Shown: in pieces, positions 30,701-41,400 of the stretch | Layout: every line of letters begins with the position of its first letter | Numbering within the stretch: position 1 is the first letter of the stretch | Assembly: GCA_026770585.1 (NCBI GenBank) | Contig: MU646715.1 | Coordinates: forward strand, 333,493-386,748 | Length of the DNA stretch: 53,256 nt | Direction: 5' to 3' | Source of the DNA: Baffinella frigidus | Taxonomy: Eukaryota; Cryptophyceae; Cryptomonadales; Baffinellaceae | Program-made: the position numbers and the translations under genes | The notes under the pieces: generated by a model | What the model saw: only the letters and a program-made list of their open reading frames with translations | What the model was told of the DNA's origin: nothing | The model's database searches: none

Positions 30701-32483
30701 AGGGAACCTCGTCGATAGTCAATACGGAGTGCTGCAAGGCATACCAGAGAGTATTGTGAAGTGGCCGTTGTCCGCGTATCCCCTCGACGTCAACTTGAAG
30801 GTACCGGCTACTTCTAATCCAAGTGCCTTCTACATACACTCTGTCTATATCTGGGACGTTGTGCTCACTGTTGATGAGATGAAAATCGTCACACGTGGGA
30901 TAACTAAAGAGATGGATGATACGCCCGATAGATGTCCCATCGTAGACCTCCCAGCATACTACCAGCGTGCATACCCACTGCATGCATACCCTGGCGGAGT
31001 GGCATACCCCGAGTCTATACCCGAACCGACACCAATCTCCGACCCGCCAGCCGACCTGGCCTCAGTGGTATACAAACCATTGCGATTCCTGTCGCTTGTA
31101 CCACGACCCCAGAGTATCAACATTTTCTCTGACTTCGAGATGCTGGTCGGTACAGTCCCAGACCGTACCGGAAACGGTTTTGACGTTACAGTGGGCGGGT
31201 CTGGGATGGCGGTGGTAACGGAAGCAGGCCACGGCACTGATAACGAAATCACTTCGCTGCAAGCGACTACAGAGACAACCTTACTATGGCCACATGGTAG
31301 TATTCCGCGTTTGAACACTATATGCAGTATATCGCGTTACACCGGTGGTACACAAAAGCGCATTTTGAATTGTCTGAAATCTCCAAGTGGTGATATCAAT
31401 TGGTGGCATGGACACCATCAAGGCAAGCGAGGCGTAGCTTCGTATCCAGACGGAAGCTCTGATAGTTTAATTAATATTGGGCAGGTGACGGACTGGCTAC
31501 TCATGTGTGGAAAGACAGGTAGTGCTGCCCCAGAAAACATGTACGTAGACGATACGGCAGTGGGGGTACATGACGGATATTCTACTGGTTTGTCCCAAGA
31601 CGGACGTCTCAATGTCAACTTCTTTGAGAGTGAGAAGTCTGACTTTGAGTTACACTCGGTGTATATCTGGGCTGAACTCCTCAGTGATCATGACATCCAT
31701 ACCGTGATCAGGGGACTGAAAGCACAGCTGTATGATATACCCGAATTCGAACCGATCCCTCTCCCCAGAGCTATATCTATGTCGGCACAAACAGCACTGT
31801 ACGAAAAGTGCGACCAATGTAGTATATGTCTAAATTCGCTGACAGATGGTGACAATGCTGTTGGGCTGGATACCACCTGTACGCCTTCTCCGAAAGGCCA
31901 GTTTGCAGCGCTCGCTGGCACCACTCTTGACGTTGTGCTGCGTACCCCAAAGCAGTGCCCGAAATACATGACAACTTTGAACGTAGGGGCGACCAGCATC
32001 ACCGACTGTGTTTGTGATGCTGGCCGATACATGGACCCATACGGGTTCTGTGTGCTATGTTCACCGGGAAGTTCCTCGTCACCAGGCAGTGAGGGTTACG
32101 ACGATTGCACGTGCTCTTCCAGTGGTAAATACAAGAGCAATCCGGTGAACTGGATGTCTTCAAGCTCGTGTGGTGTACTGGTATCTGCGGGAACGTCGCA
32201 CACGTGTGTGCTGTTTCAAGATACGCAGAATGTCATCTGTTGGGGTGGAAACCAGTACGGACAGCTGGGGTTGGGGCATGAAAGTGTAGATCCTCACACT
32301 ACACCTGGCAATTTTGTTTACCTTGGTGAGCATGGAGACGATAGTACTGTTGTGGATGTACAAGTCGGGCTAGATAACACATGCGTGCTAGTTTCCAGCG
32401 GGAAACTCAAATGTTGGGGGTTGAATCAGTTCGGCTTGTTGGGAATGGGTAAAAACGACGCGTCATTAGCCGAGCTCATTTGA
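24702..32483 (+). CDS. Giant secreted mosaic protein, N-terminal part (2593 residues)
   Basis: I start at the ATG at 24702; the frame upstream opens only with GTG, and this ATG begins a good signal peptide (MRLYCELILVLLIVDISG). Approximate order: ephrin-receptor-like GCC2/GCC3 modules 25-650; a discoidin (F5/8 C)-like domain 730-925; a laminin-G/ConA-like domain 940-1122; a second discoidin-like domain 1185-1363; a short cysteine module 1365-1430; a glycine-rich domain 1513-1758 (starting DVLVVAGGGGGG); cysteine modules 1763-1833; laminin-G-like domains 1857-2077 and 2137-2345, each ending in a HSVYIW motif; cysteine modules 2367-2483; and RCC1-like repeats from 2488. The stop at 32481 falls in the middle of the RCC1 repeats, which continue in another frame at once. 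This is therefore the front half of a protein of about 5,950 residues. Likely role: multivalent extracellular adhesion, inferred from the domain types. Confidence 0.8.
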   Translation: MRLYCELILVLLIVDISGVIASHWDSDCYAGQHSSQSGTISTCAKGTWTNDRGHGDQDCGHWECFAKDGCPFGYDDLYEDAVNKNSDCKCAPGFYFYGGCNSCASGKFKAGIGNTGSCTAWISCFMDPSGWTQRSREKTSPTSISDRVCECSGGYGGTGRDCSACSTGTAKGTGDGVCSGCASGKFASSTGKTSCDSHRSTCSNNGAGWVTNSAGTATSDLTCHCSAGYGGSTCAECGINTFKKTTGNGECTRCTTNSLAFVQGTGQTADTCICNSGYRKNGDSCAACGLGTYKIQASNDNTCSECTSQSTTLNNAQTSNTCVCLEGYTPGSETNLANGGTCDACATGKYKSTTGSVVCTDCAADSYSTTEAATTTDTCLPCDVNAQAPAGSSAISACICNAGYVIHDSSRCDPCPSNYFSNAGTECEVCPGGYLRTSPIGSTEENCGCIEGTYFSDGLVCTECSRGSYTDTTTASACTNCPTDRHTTLNEGSNSIQDCVCVKGFYRQSSGICIPCAAGTYKDFVGDDDCTRCNANYYSDAVGSVENTCVACGANARTVTPPPTEYATSIEDCLCGAESSEPHRCPIGHMSDRSSCHTVTDTWACKPCPFGQYAPAAHMDKCYECPKGMTTANNASVSAMDCVCTGVYGGGFMLVEEEPNAGFLEMLSTLKHETYSTNIFSGYTCSADNICIVPDLSSNNRDAIVETRSTHASSTPSEQIERPYPPYGILSCGGGGTAERECKHTAPDSPYGIGTYVVRMSDEGTKICGDVVTCHSITTVLGSSGDNQPNSWKNQYDSETGVYNGGEVDYFTDPEYGGSWLAIKYPIAFIPSSMFFVLRTTETSPRFALSAPGVFKVYGKHEDTDEWSLVHDQTEKLDYPVDDTELVIQIGDGLTSYSQLGLVVSQLAGGAAALHFQKWEVRGFPEPARLVTTPAGSAPLYSKNDVTSLYGNRDVRVRFPDKLGDAAVSMCWVMRYYDLSQDGRILSCFADTESGQRKTCSFGHTYNRVGFVQMSGFTYSDGYDTDSTGMSSWVVQCFSQKSEKVYSDQVESPVSSDASNSAVTTKEMNDVYISINNDNIDGSGREPEEYSAFHAHSVYIWKRELTEDELQLATAALRREVGGTPYTTDSGSSTSVQGGIPNARMYTQRIRAALRDDLPAECLDCVFVYPPTKEQGAPTVPQYTLLYGLQAWFDATGAPTAHATGTYVVQYSSMASDSDLSRRPYTVLFASNPTGAGAVFGAQHYGDDGVFSQENGVYSLDGAYHGDWVTITSPEAFKLTHYQLLASDGNIACSPVEFKIYGRNGRDTWNSITSSTSSDTTPFSIKPIADATKQYSSYGLVVKKIQQGCKTLKFDRWILWGMPCLPGSYADNDNVGFATMCKKCPLNTYSNTRGRTSCSTCPLGMTTTSDGSTSLSACVYTPNCAVGHYCVLAAHHNGVDVVANVDTDNLHADPRGYSTHTVEDSVGSVHVVHNFTHVGGTLRDRQYDVAVDTDSAYTPYTIRVSSRNSEPLVTDVLVVAGGGGGGVGSTKGCGGAGGGGEVRYLKHTELSHGSLIHLRVGAGGSGSLGLTNNPLQLADDGNLGGSSVFGNTHTSVGGGGGGSTKGPSYATISSKGNPGAYGGGAGCGSHTLSDGFLGGGNCVGVGSYAQCGNLAYCGGGGGAGGDATYMGFVDTCNRGLGVAGPGVSFIGLFGADVSVGGGGAATGVQGTYGHSSHGGASEGSIHGQSHTGGGGVGVGVGDTSNTAGNGGSGSILLRYPVLTCVPCPAGTFSTGVDEVQCTPCPVGTFAALAASIMCLPCPQGSYATSIGSVHCTPCAVGSASHDTIDHGDACNEKCEHASDQNAAFQTLLLEKPPFGMNIFAHYDSSTRNVPDARGNGRDARVFGSSDDHKLFTQKSTGAPDGTVTSLYGSSNTQIQWNFELPPTITLCFATRWGGAERGRVLGSGNGNADRDSQFGHYDGYRGRISYNSVIRNTGSSEANRQTDWTIMCTHNGFSGVGNLVDSQYGVLQGIPESIVKWPLSAYPLDVNLKVPATSNPSAFYIHSVYIWDVVLTVDEMKIVTRGITKEMDDTPDRCPIVDLPAYYQRAYPLHAYPGGVAYPESIPEPTPISDPPADLASVVYKPLRFLSLVPRPQSINIFSDFEMLVGTVPDRTGNGFDVTVGGSGMAVVTEAGHGTDNEITSLQATTETTLLWPHGSIPRLNTICSISRYTGGTQKRILNCLKSPSGDINWWHGHHQGKRGVASYPDGSSDSLINIGQVTDWLLMCGKTGSAAPENMYVDDTAVGVHDGYSTGLSQDGRLNVNFFESEKSDFELHSVYIWAELLSDHDIHTVIRGLKAQLYDIPEFEPIPLPRAISMSAQTALYEKCDQCSICLNSLTDGDNAVGLDTTCTPSPKGQFAALAGTTLDVVLRTPKQCPKYMTTLNVGATSITDCVCDAGRYMDPYGFCVLCSPGSSSSPGSEGYDDCTCSSSGKYKSNPVNWMSSSSCGVLVSAGTSHTCVLFQDTQNVICWGGNQYGQLGLGHESVDPHTTPGNFVYLGEHGDDSTVVDVQVGLDNTCVLVSSGKLKCWGLNQFGLLGMGKNDASLAELI

Positions 32484-32484
32484 C
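32476..32484 (+). other. Frameshift site joining the two halves of the giant gene
   Basis: The first frame ends ATT TGA and the second opens TTG ACG with no ATG until ten codons later. The shift equals one missing base next to the TTT run at 32479-32481, and RCC1-like repeats are continuous across it. A homopolymer sequencing error, a real one-base deletion, or a -1 translational frameshift would all fit. I see no clear slippery heptamer, so programmed frameshifting is the least likely. Confidence 0.75.
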
Positions 32485-35400
32485 GAGCCCGGGCGGGTTT
32501 GTAAACATGGGAACTGACCGACGCGTTGTATCACTGTCAGTTGCAAAAGAGTTTGTTTGTGCAATATTGGACAACAGATCTGTCAAGTGCTTTGGACGGA
32601 ACTCGTACGGACAGCTTGGGTATGGGGACACAGAGCACCGCGGCGATGCCGCGGGTTCCATGGGCGACAACCTACCCTCTGTCGACTTTGGAACAGGTCG
32701 GTATGCAGTACGATTGTTCCCGTCGTCGGGAGAAGCGATGTGTGCATTACTGAATACGGCCGAGGTGAAGTGCTGGGGTCGCAACGCAAACTATGTGTTG
32801 GGTATGGGAATCGCAGAAGAACGAAATATCGGCGATAATGCAAATGAGATGGGTGATAACCTCGTCGCTATATCGATCCCACTCGGTAAGATGGTGATAA
32901 ACTTGTGGGTTGCAAACCACGTCATCGTGCTCTTAGACGACCACACCATCACCGGTTGGGGAGGTGCTAATGGCGGCACCACGACATATTGGAACGGGAA
33001 AGGCCCATTGGGTGCGTGGTTGTCGGACATGGGCACACCAATCGACATCGATTTTGATGGTCGGAAACCCGTACAAGTATCACTGAATAAGTACTCGACA
33101 ATAGTTCTTTTTGACAACGGGGACGTTGTGGGATTTGGTACGAACATTGAGGGGTCTCTTGGCAATGTGGTCGGAGGACGCGACCAAGCAGCTCTGCTCA
33201 ATTTTGGAACAGGCGTGCGTGTGAAGGGATTGGCCAGAAACACATTTGACTCGCGTTGTGTAGTGTTGGGATCCAACGAGGTCAAATGTTGGGGGCTCAA
33301 TACTGACGGACAGTTGGGCGTCGGTGACACGATGACTCGCGGCATGGATGCGTCGCATATGGGAGACACACTCCCGGTTGTACACCTCCACGGACGTACA
33401 CTAGCGCAGTGTGCAGGCGTTGGACAACAACCTGTGTGTGTTGATTGTTCGCCAGCGTCATTCTGGAGCAACCCAGTGGCTGTGCCCAACACTGCGATGT
33501 CTATTGTGTACGACGCTGTGACCACAACTGGTGTCTGGAATGTCGTACCCGACTGTTTGCTGGCACGGCAAACCACTTCTGATATCTGCTACGACCGCAT
33601 GAAATGCTATGAGGCATTGCAAGACGACACCAAAGACATGCCAGCAGAGTGCACCGCATATGCAACAGGCGGACAAGTGTCCGAGGAATACGACGATACA
33701 GTGGCACCACAGTCAACGAGTTCCTTTCCGTTTTACTGTACAGAGAACGCAGACGTCTCGTTCTTGGTACACCATATCATTGACCCCAGTGTAGAGCCAC
33801 ATCCTGTCCGTCTCAGGACTCAAGCAAACGGCGCGTGGAAAGACGTGGCTTTCCCGATCGACAGCCCTGCTCCAATCTTCGCAATGGGCCGGGGTGTACA
33901 CATACTCACTGTGGGTGCATATAGCAAGACCCCACCTCTCTCGCACATCCAATTCCAACAGGGTTCAGGTTCGTGCTACTTCTCGGCAGGCGGTAAACCC
34001 GACACGGCTGTGTGCACGCAGTGTCCTATGCAACAGGAGACATACCTTGCACAGAAGGTTGTGGGTTCATGCCAAGCGTGTACTGCTGGTAGCACGTTCC
34101 TCGCGACAACGAACGAGTGTACCAAGTGTGCACCAGGTTCGTACAACGATCTAGTCCCAGGCGTAGAGCATGGCTGCCACGCATGTGGTCTTGGGGAGTA
34201 CTCGAACACGCATGGGTCGACAGTGTGTACACAGTGCACCTACGACAAATACGCAGACTCGGCAAATTCGAATGCGTGTACAGAGTGTCCCTTCGCCAAC
34301 ATGGTGACCTGTGCATGTGCAAACACGTGTGTCTGTCTACCAGGTTATGAGCTCATCAACTCCACCTGCACAGAATGTCCAGTAGGACATTTTCGCTCTG
34401 ATACAATGTTACATTACGCACGATGCGTACCATGTCCGTCGAATTTGACAACAACTCGTACAGGGTCGGATTCATGTGACTGTCTGCATTGGTACATCAC
34501 AGAGAGCGCTTATGAAGAACACACAGAGGTGCACTTGGATGGTACAGTGCATGACCAATTCGTTGTAACTCTCCCAGATGATTACTGTGTGCCATGCCCG
34601 TCTTTCCAGTGTACCGCCGGGGATTACCAGCTCGGAATACTCGGGTGTGAAAATTGCCCCGACAACTCTGTGAGCGAACAGGGTTCGTTCAGAATACAAA
34701 ACTGTTCCTGTGACAAGGGGTATGGCGGGACCGACGACTGTCAGCCGTGTGCAATTGGGTCTTACAAATCGGTAACAGGAATGACAACATGTGTATTATG
34801 CCCGAATAACGGCTCAACAACCTCCCTGGCTTCTGATAGTGTGGACAAGTGTGAGTGTGGTCCGGGGTTCATTCTTACATCCATCGATGGAGGACAATGG
34901 TGTACGCCGTGTCCAGACACGGGCTACAAAGCTTCCTTCGGTGACTTGACGACATGCGTAGATTGCCCAGATGGACTGAACACGTTCAAAACAGGGGCGA
35001 CTTTGCCTGGGGAGTGTGTGTGTGCAGCTGGAACGGAGATGTCCGACACGGGCGTATGTATTGCATGTATCAACGGTTCCTATAACGCAGTCAATGGAGG
35101 CACGTGTTCGGTGTGTCCAGCGTATTCAAGAAATAACTTGGATTTTACCTTTTGTGAGTGTCAAGCGGGGTACAGCATGATCAATGCGAGTATCATGTCA
35201 CCAACGTGTGTTGAGTGCGAAGTGGGTTGGTACAAGAGCTCGTATGGGAACACCTGTGACAAATGTCCAACCGGCACCACATCGGACGTGGGTGCAACAA
35301 CTATCAACGACTGTATGTGTGGCCCCGGGACACGTAAGGTCAAAGATTCATATCCGTTGAGCTGTGTTGCTTGCGATGACACGTATCGATGGCAGCCAGG

Positions 35401-38400
35401 TTATACTTTGGAAGAGACGTGTCTAACTTGTGCGCCACATTCGACTAGCAGTAGTACAGACTTTGTTACTTGCAAATGTGAGCGAGGAAAGATCATGAAC
35501 GACGACAACACGGCGTGTGCGCTGTGTCCTATCAACAGTTTTACACCTGAAGGCCAAGAGAATTCATGCGATTTATGTGCACTCGTAAAGCCCTTCACAC
35601 AGGGCACTCTCAACAGACATGCATGTGAATGCATGCCTGGTTCGCAAAAACATATTGACGGCGCATGCCGTCTATGCTTAGCAGGTAACTATCAAACGCA
35701 ACCGAATCAAAATGAGTGCCGTGCTTGCGGTCTAGGAACATATTCTTCCATTGGTGCCTCTTCGTGTACGGACTGTGCAGAAGGAACTGTCGCGACCAAC
35801 CCCCAACAGTCAACGTGCACGACGTGCACTCGAGGCAAATATGCGAATTATGATATGCGCAAGCAACTCTGCAAGAAATGTGACCCGGATAAGTGGTCAG
35901 CTGCCGGTTCTAGAAGCTGTCACATGTGTTTGGAAATGGATTTTGGAACAGGTTCAGCTGTTGATTTGCAGCTGCAAACTGGCTTTGAGGACACATGCAT
36001 GTGTCCAATCGATACTGTAGCAGACGGCGTGTCGTCTGAGGTATGCGATGGTTCACCGAACTGTGGACAGACACTTCAATGCACGAAATGTGCTGCACAG
36101 GTGGGTGCTGACAACACAACTGTCCTTATAACCGGAACACATGGTGTAGCAGGTGCAACTTCGTGTACCCCGTGTCCACTGGGTCAATGGCTGCAGCCTG
36201 CGGACCTCGGGAACGGCACTATGGGGGGATGTATCTCTTGTATGGAGGTCACTGAATGTGATATCGGCGCTACAAAGCCGCTGTGCACGGCAGCACTGCC
36301 GTTGCAGCCATGTGTGACCTGCAAAGTTGTACAGATAGCACCAGGCAAAGAGGGTTACTGTTTCGGTTTCTTGCATTCGTTCGGCACTTGTGGTATCACA
36401 AGTACATATACATGTGTCGTATGCAACGTTGGGCTGCTTCCAGACGGTCGCGGTGGATGCCGCGCTGCCGGACGACGGTTCGATAGCGTAGCATATGAAG
36501 ACGACAAGGGGCGTGTTTTCGACATAAACGGAACTGTGTTGTGGGACCAAGTACAGCATGTGCTCAGTACTTTCTCGTATGGCCCGCATTGGACGTGCGG
36601 TATCGCACAGTACAGCGACCGTCTATACATGTCGCAAAATGTCCAACACATTCTGGACTTGACATCTGACATAGAACAACTTGGGCGTAAAACGGTGTCT
36701 GTAGACTGTCGATACGAGTCGGTCTGTGCACTCTTTGACGTGCACGATACACACACTACTGCGGTGCATTGTCTCAATTGGGACGAATGGGTGTTGCCGT
36801 GGAAAGCAACGAGTATCGTCCGTGGGGCGGCGTATGCATGTGCTCTGTTAGACGACGGCAACCACTCGGTGTACTGTTTTGGAGACTCTGCGTGGGGTAA
36901 TGTACCGTATGTGAACGGGTCGTTTGTCCGTCTAGGTGTGGATGCACGCAAACTCGTGGCGGGGGAGCGCACAACCTGTGCTGTCGACCATACCATGGGT
37001 GGTAACGAGTATGGTCGAGTGCACTGTTGGGGGTTCTCGCATGGGTTTTTCGGGCGTTATGAGAACACAGATCGCTTCACATCGATACCTACTGTGGTGG
37101 ACATAGGAAGTGAGAGATACGTCCGCGACCTGGTGATTCTCGACTCGATGACAGATGCCTCGCTACACGAGAACGTGCAAGACCGTATGCAAGTCGCGCT
37201 GTGTATGTTGCTTGACGACTACCGTATCGTGTGCCGTGGCATCGGTATACACCAGGAGATACTCGAACCATGGCGTATCGGACCATACCACGCGAGCTTC
37301 CCCACGGGTATCACACACGGTGTACACGACGGAGAGATCTGTGTGGTTTACAACTACTACGATGTGCTGTGCTGGAATGTGTATGGTGCACCGCCACCCA
37401 GCACGCTAGCACGGAACATAGCAACGAGTCAAAGGGCTCTTCTACAACACGTGATGGAACCAACTCTGTTCTACACCCGGACCGATACAGCAATGGTGAT
37501 GCAAAAGACCGCATTCATTTACCCCGATGTCGCAGACCACGACAATCGTTGTGATTTTAACTTCCCGTATTGTGAAGACGACAATCCTGCATCGATTTCT
37601 TCGTCTGGATTTGCAAAACCGGGTGAGTGGTTCCAGCCGTACCCATTACTACAACGTTGGTACTACCTAATTGACCTGTTGACGTTGAACACGCCGCAGA
37701 CCAATTCGGATGCTGGCATTTTGATCTTGAAACTTCCACAACAAGAGCCATTGTTGAATATGTCCATATGGTACCACAGAACAGTACGAATTGCGGGTGG
37801 AGGATGGACGGGTGAGTGCACACCGTATCTCAGCTGGAGTGACAAAAGTTCACCTCTTCTCGGTGTTGAAAATGCCGACGCGGAAACATACGAAATAGAC
37901 CCTCGCGAGAAAAAGACTAACGTAGATTGGGTGCTGTTGCCGGGAATATTTACAGCAGAGTACATGACATCGACTTATGCGTTTGTCTCTGTGCACGCAC
38001 CAGTTGGCGATCAGTACACTGACATCAATGTCACGATCGGTAACACGCTTCTAACCCAGTACAATGAAAACGCAAAGGGTGTCCCAAGTATGACATTCCG
38101 CGACTGGCGGGTAAAGGCGAGCACGCGTCTGCCGGCAATTGATACAGAAAACGAAAGACTCGTCTGGGTGGCTCTACAGACAGGTGCATACGAGGATAGA
38201 TGGAGCCCAGTCGGTACCGCTTGGTTCAATTCATATGCATATCTTGGCGTGCCAGTTCAGGAAGGTGATTTTGAAATTGCCATAGTGAACATGGAGACAC
38301 CCATAAACTCTTTTCATGTGGGAATATGCCCAGAAAACCAACAAGATTCAGACGACGAGGCAAACAATGGTGCCTCAACTGGAAAAGTAACTTGTGAACC

Positions 38401-41400
38401 ATGTCTCAGTGGGTACATCAAACCGATGGCACACCTCACGAGTTGTGTGTTGTATGTTTACGACAAATCATCCGACGGTTCAAATGAACTGTTTCTGGAA
38501 CGAGGTTTCGACGGTAGCATACGGATGCGGAGTATGCTAAAGAAGACGACTACGATACTGACCGAACAGGGCGTTGTAGAAGAAGTGGGCGAGGGGGGCG
38601 AGGAGGAGCAGCTGAACAAGCTGCTGCACGCTGTCGCAGTCGCGAAATGTAAACCAGGGACAGTCATAAACCCATACATGTTAGACGACAGTGGCAACCC
38701 GCGCTGTTCTGACTGTCTGTCCATCCCATGCAAGCCATGGGCATTGGATTACACTGTTGGCATCGATGGTATGAAGGTCCCTCTGGAATGTGACACTTCG
38801 ACCGGGAGTCGAACATGTATACCGAACACGTTTCCTATTGACTGCGAGCATTGGATGGATGCCAGCATGCGGTGCATGCCCGAAGCGCCACACCACGTGC
38901 ATGTCGACACGTACCACCTTCTGCGCAACGAATCTACACAACAATACATCCACAGTTACGGAACTTCTGTCCTAGATATGGTTGCACTGGACGACGTTGG
39001 CAGCACCCATATTCACGACACTCTTTCGTATACCGGACGCTTACAGTCGAAGACCATGGGTTATAGATATGAGATTGTTTCACTCGGACGGAGCCAAGAA
39101 CTCCTCGCATGGAAAAAGGCGATCAATCCTGCTGTTACATTGGGGGTGCACTGGATGAAGGACACGGAAGCATTGGACTTGTGTATAGGGACGTTGTGCA
39201 TCCGATATCTGAACGACATGATCACTGTGTCAATTCCATCGAATGCATCGCTTGCGACGACGAGAATACGCGGAGACACATTTGATAGGAACACTGTCGT
39301 GTATGATGGCGAGAAATACTACACACCACTGTTTTTTGTCAACAACGTAACCGTGATGCTCAAGACACATAACGACGGTGCGTTTGCACTGACAACGTCG
39401 GTCGAGATGGAGTCGGTGCAGTTGTACACCATGGGGAAGAAGCTAGACCTTGGTATTTCGTATGAAGAATTGTATGAACACATTGCGCGAACAGAAGTTG
39501 CCAATGTTACAGACTTCCCATACGTATTTGCTGGGATGCAGTTTCCAGGGCAATCCAACATCCAACACGAAAAACGTTTCCTTGGCCCTTCAAACTTCCG
39601 GATGGGTACCTTGTCGCCATCTGTAGCTGCAACAACGGACAAGACGCTAGCAGCTCTTTTATTCATTACGCCATGTTTCGACAAGTTCGTAAATTGTGGC
39701 GAAGTCAAGACAGTCATCATGTTCTCCGAAAATGGAGTAATGCCTGTCGATATGAGAAACGACACGTCGCAAGACACACAGCGACGCCGGCGGCTTCTAG
39801 CACAAACCGAGATCAACGACCCCGACTCGAACTCTACATCCAGGAATTCCGTGTTGCTTGATGATGCCGCATACAGCATACAAGTCGTAACCCCTAGTTC
39901 GAGTACCGGGTTGTTCGACGACATTCGTTTCTCCACCAGGTTCCGTATACACGCTGATGCACAGGATGGGTTGATTCTCAGCAATATGGACAACGTACCG
40001 ACTATGCCAATGAATGGATTCGACATGCAAATCCGACTGGCAAATACGAATAATCGTAGATACTTGGATATGAAGAGGTACGGGTCTATCGAGATCCACA
40101 TTTGTGGTTTTGTATACAGATCGCTGTCCATTAATCAAGACGATTGGCATGAGTTCGGTTTCACAATCAAGACCGGGTCGATCATCACAATCTTCCACAA
40201 CAACGAGGCTCTGAGTACGTATCGATTGGACATGTCCGGTGACAACCGCTGCACATTTAACAACAGTATCATCAGTATTGGTCGTTCTGAGTTCATTCCT
40301 GAAAGTGACAGTGCGGTCGGAGTCGAACTGCAGTATGTATTCCTGAACTCGGACATCAGTGTTGTTAATAGTGGGGTGTTTGTAGACAGTGTGTTTACGA
40401 CCGACGTAGCAACTGTCGGGGAACTCGGGAACTTCACGGGAATTGAGTGGACCGAGCAAACGGTCCAGATTCTACGCAAAATATTTGCTTCCTATGTGCA
40501 GGGTGTCCATGGACCAGTGCCCATAAGCACCTATGCCGTCGTGGATGGCATAGACGTTGTCATCTACCTGCGAGTGTACATGTACACAAACACGGAGGTC
40601 GATTTCAATAAAAATGTCGGGTTTATCAATGAGATGAACCATAAACTCTCCGTTGTGAGGTTGCCACCATTGGCCATCTCACAGACTAATGGCATAAGCG
40701 ACGTCACGACGACTATCGTGCCCTTCTTGAAGCTCAGATACGAGCGTATACCCGCGTTGTTCTGTGCGTCCGCTGAATACGAGCATGTCTGTATCTACGA
40801 CAAGCTAATTCTACAACCACACACACCTACACTCAACGGTCATGCGATCCGTGTCTATTATAATGTTAATAACAGCCAAGAAACCGACGACTTCTTCACA
40901 ATCGGTGGTGACTTCACAGTCGTTGCAGATGATCTGTTAGTTTACATCGAATCGATACAATCTGGCATGTTCAATGATACCACAATATTGCCATGGGGTG
41001 CTGGCCAACATGCTGCAATCGAGTTCGTCGTGCGCACGGGACCTGACGACAAAGGATTTCGTATAGACTCGGTCGTCGAGATACCCACAGACTCGGGTGG
41101 TATGTCTGCACCATTCAAGCTGTACATCGACGCAGGTAATCGATCCGACTATGGATTCCTTGACAATGCTATGCTACGGTTGCAATATAATGAAGAAATC
41201 GTGGTACAGGCCGTGCTTCCACTGTACACCGGGTTTCAGCACGTGCGTGTCGCATGGTTTCCTTCTGGTGACATACAACTGTGGGTGGAAGGGGTCCTGG
41301 TTGCAACTGAAGTTGCATACAACCAGAGGCCTGGGTATGGCAATGTACTTTTCAAGAGTCGTCGTCTCGTATTTACAGACAGTATCCGTGAATTGTCTAG

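Noticed and set aside
30114-30983. 289-codon minus-strand frame inside the giant gene
   Set aside because: It lies wholly within a well-supported plus-strand domain with laminin-G-like pattern and has no family feature or start context.
32470-32490. Programmed ribosomal frameshift
   Set aside because: No convincing slippery heptamer is present at the overlap; a one-base loss at the T run is simpler, though not excluded.
32165-33400. RCC1 repeats as a nuclear Ran exchange factor
   Set aside because: The repeats sit in a protein with a signal peptide and many disulfide-type modules, so a nuclear role is unlikely.
39319-40459. Minus-strand frames of 220-270 codons
   Set aside because: They are shadows of the giant plus-strand gene; no signal peptide, domain or conserved motif.
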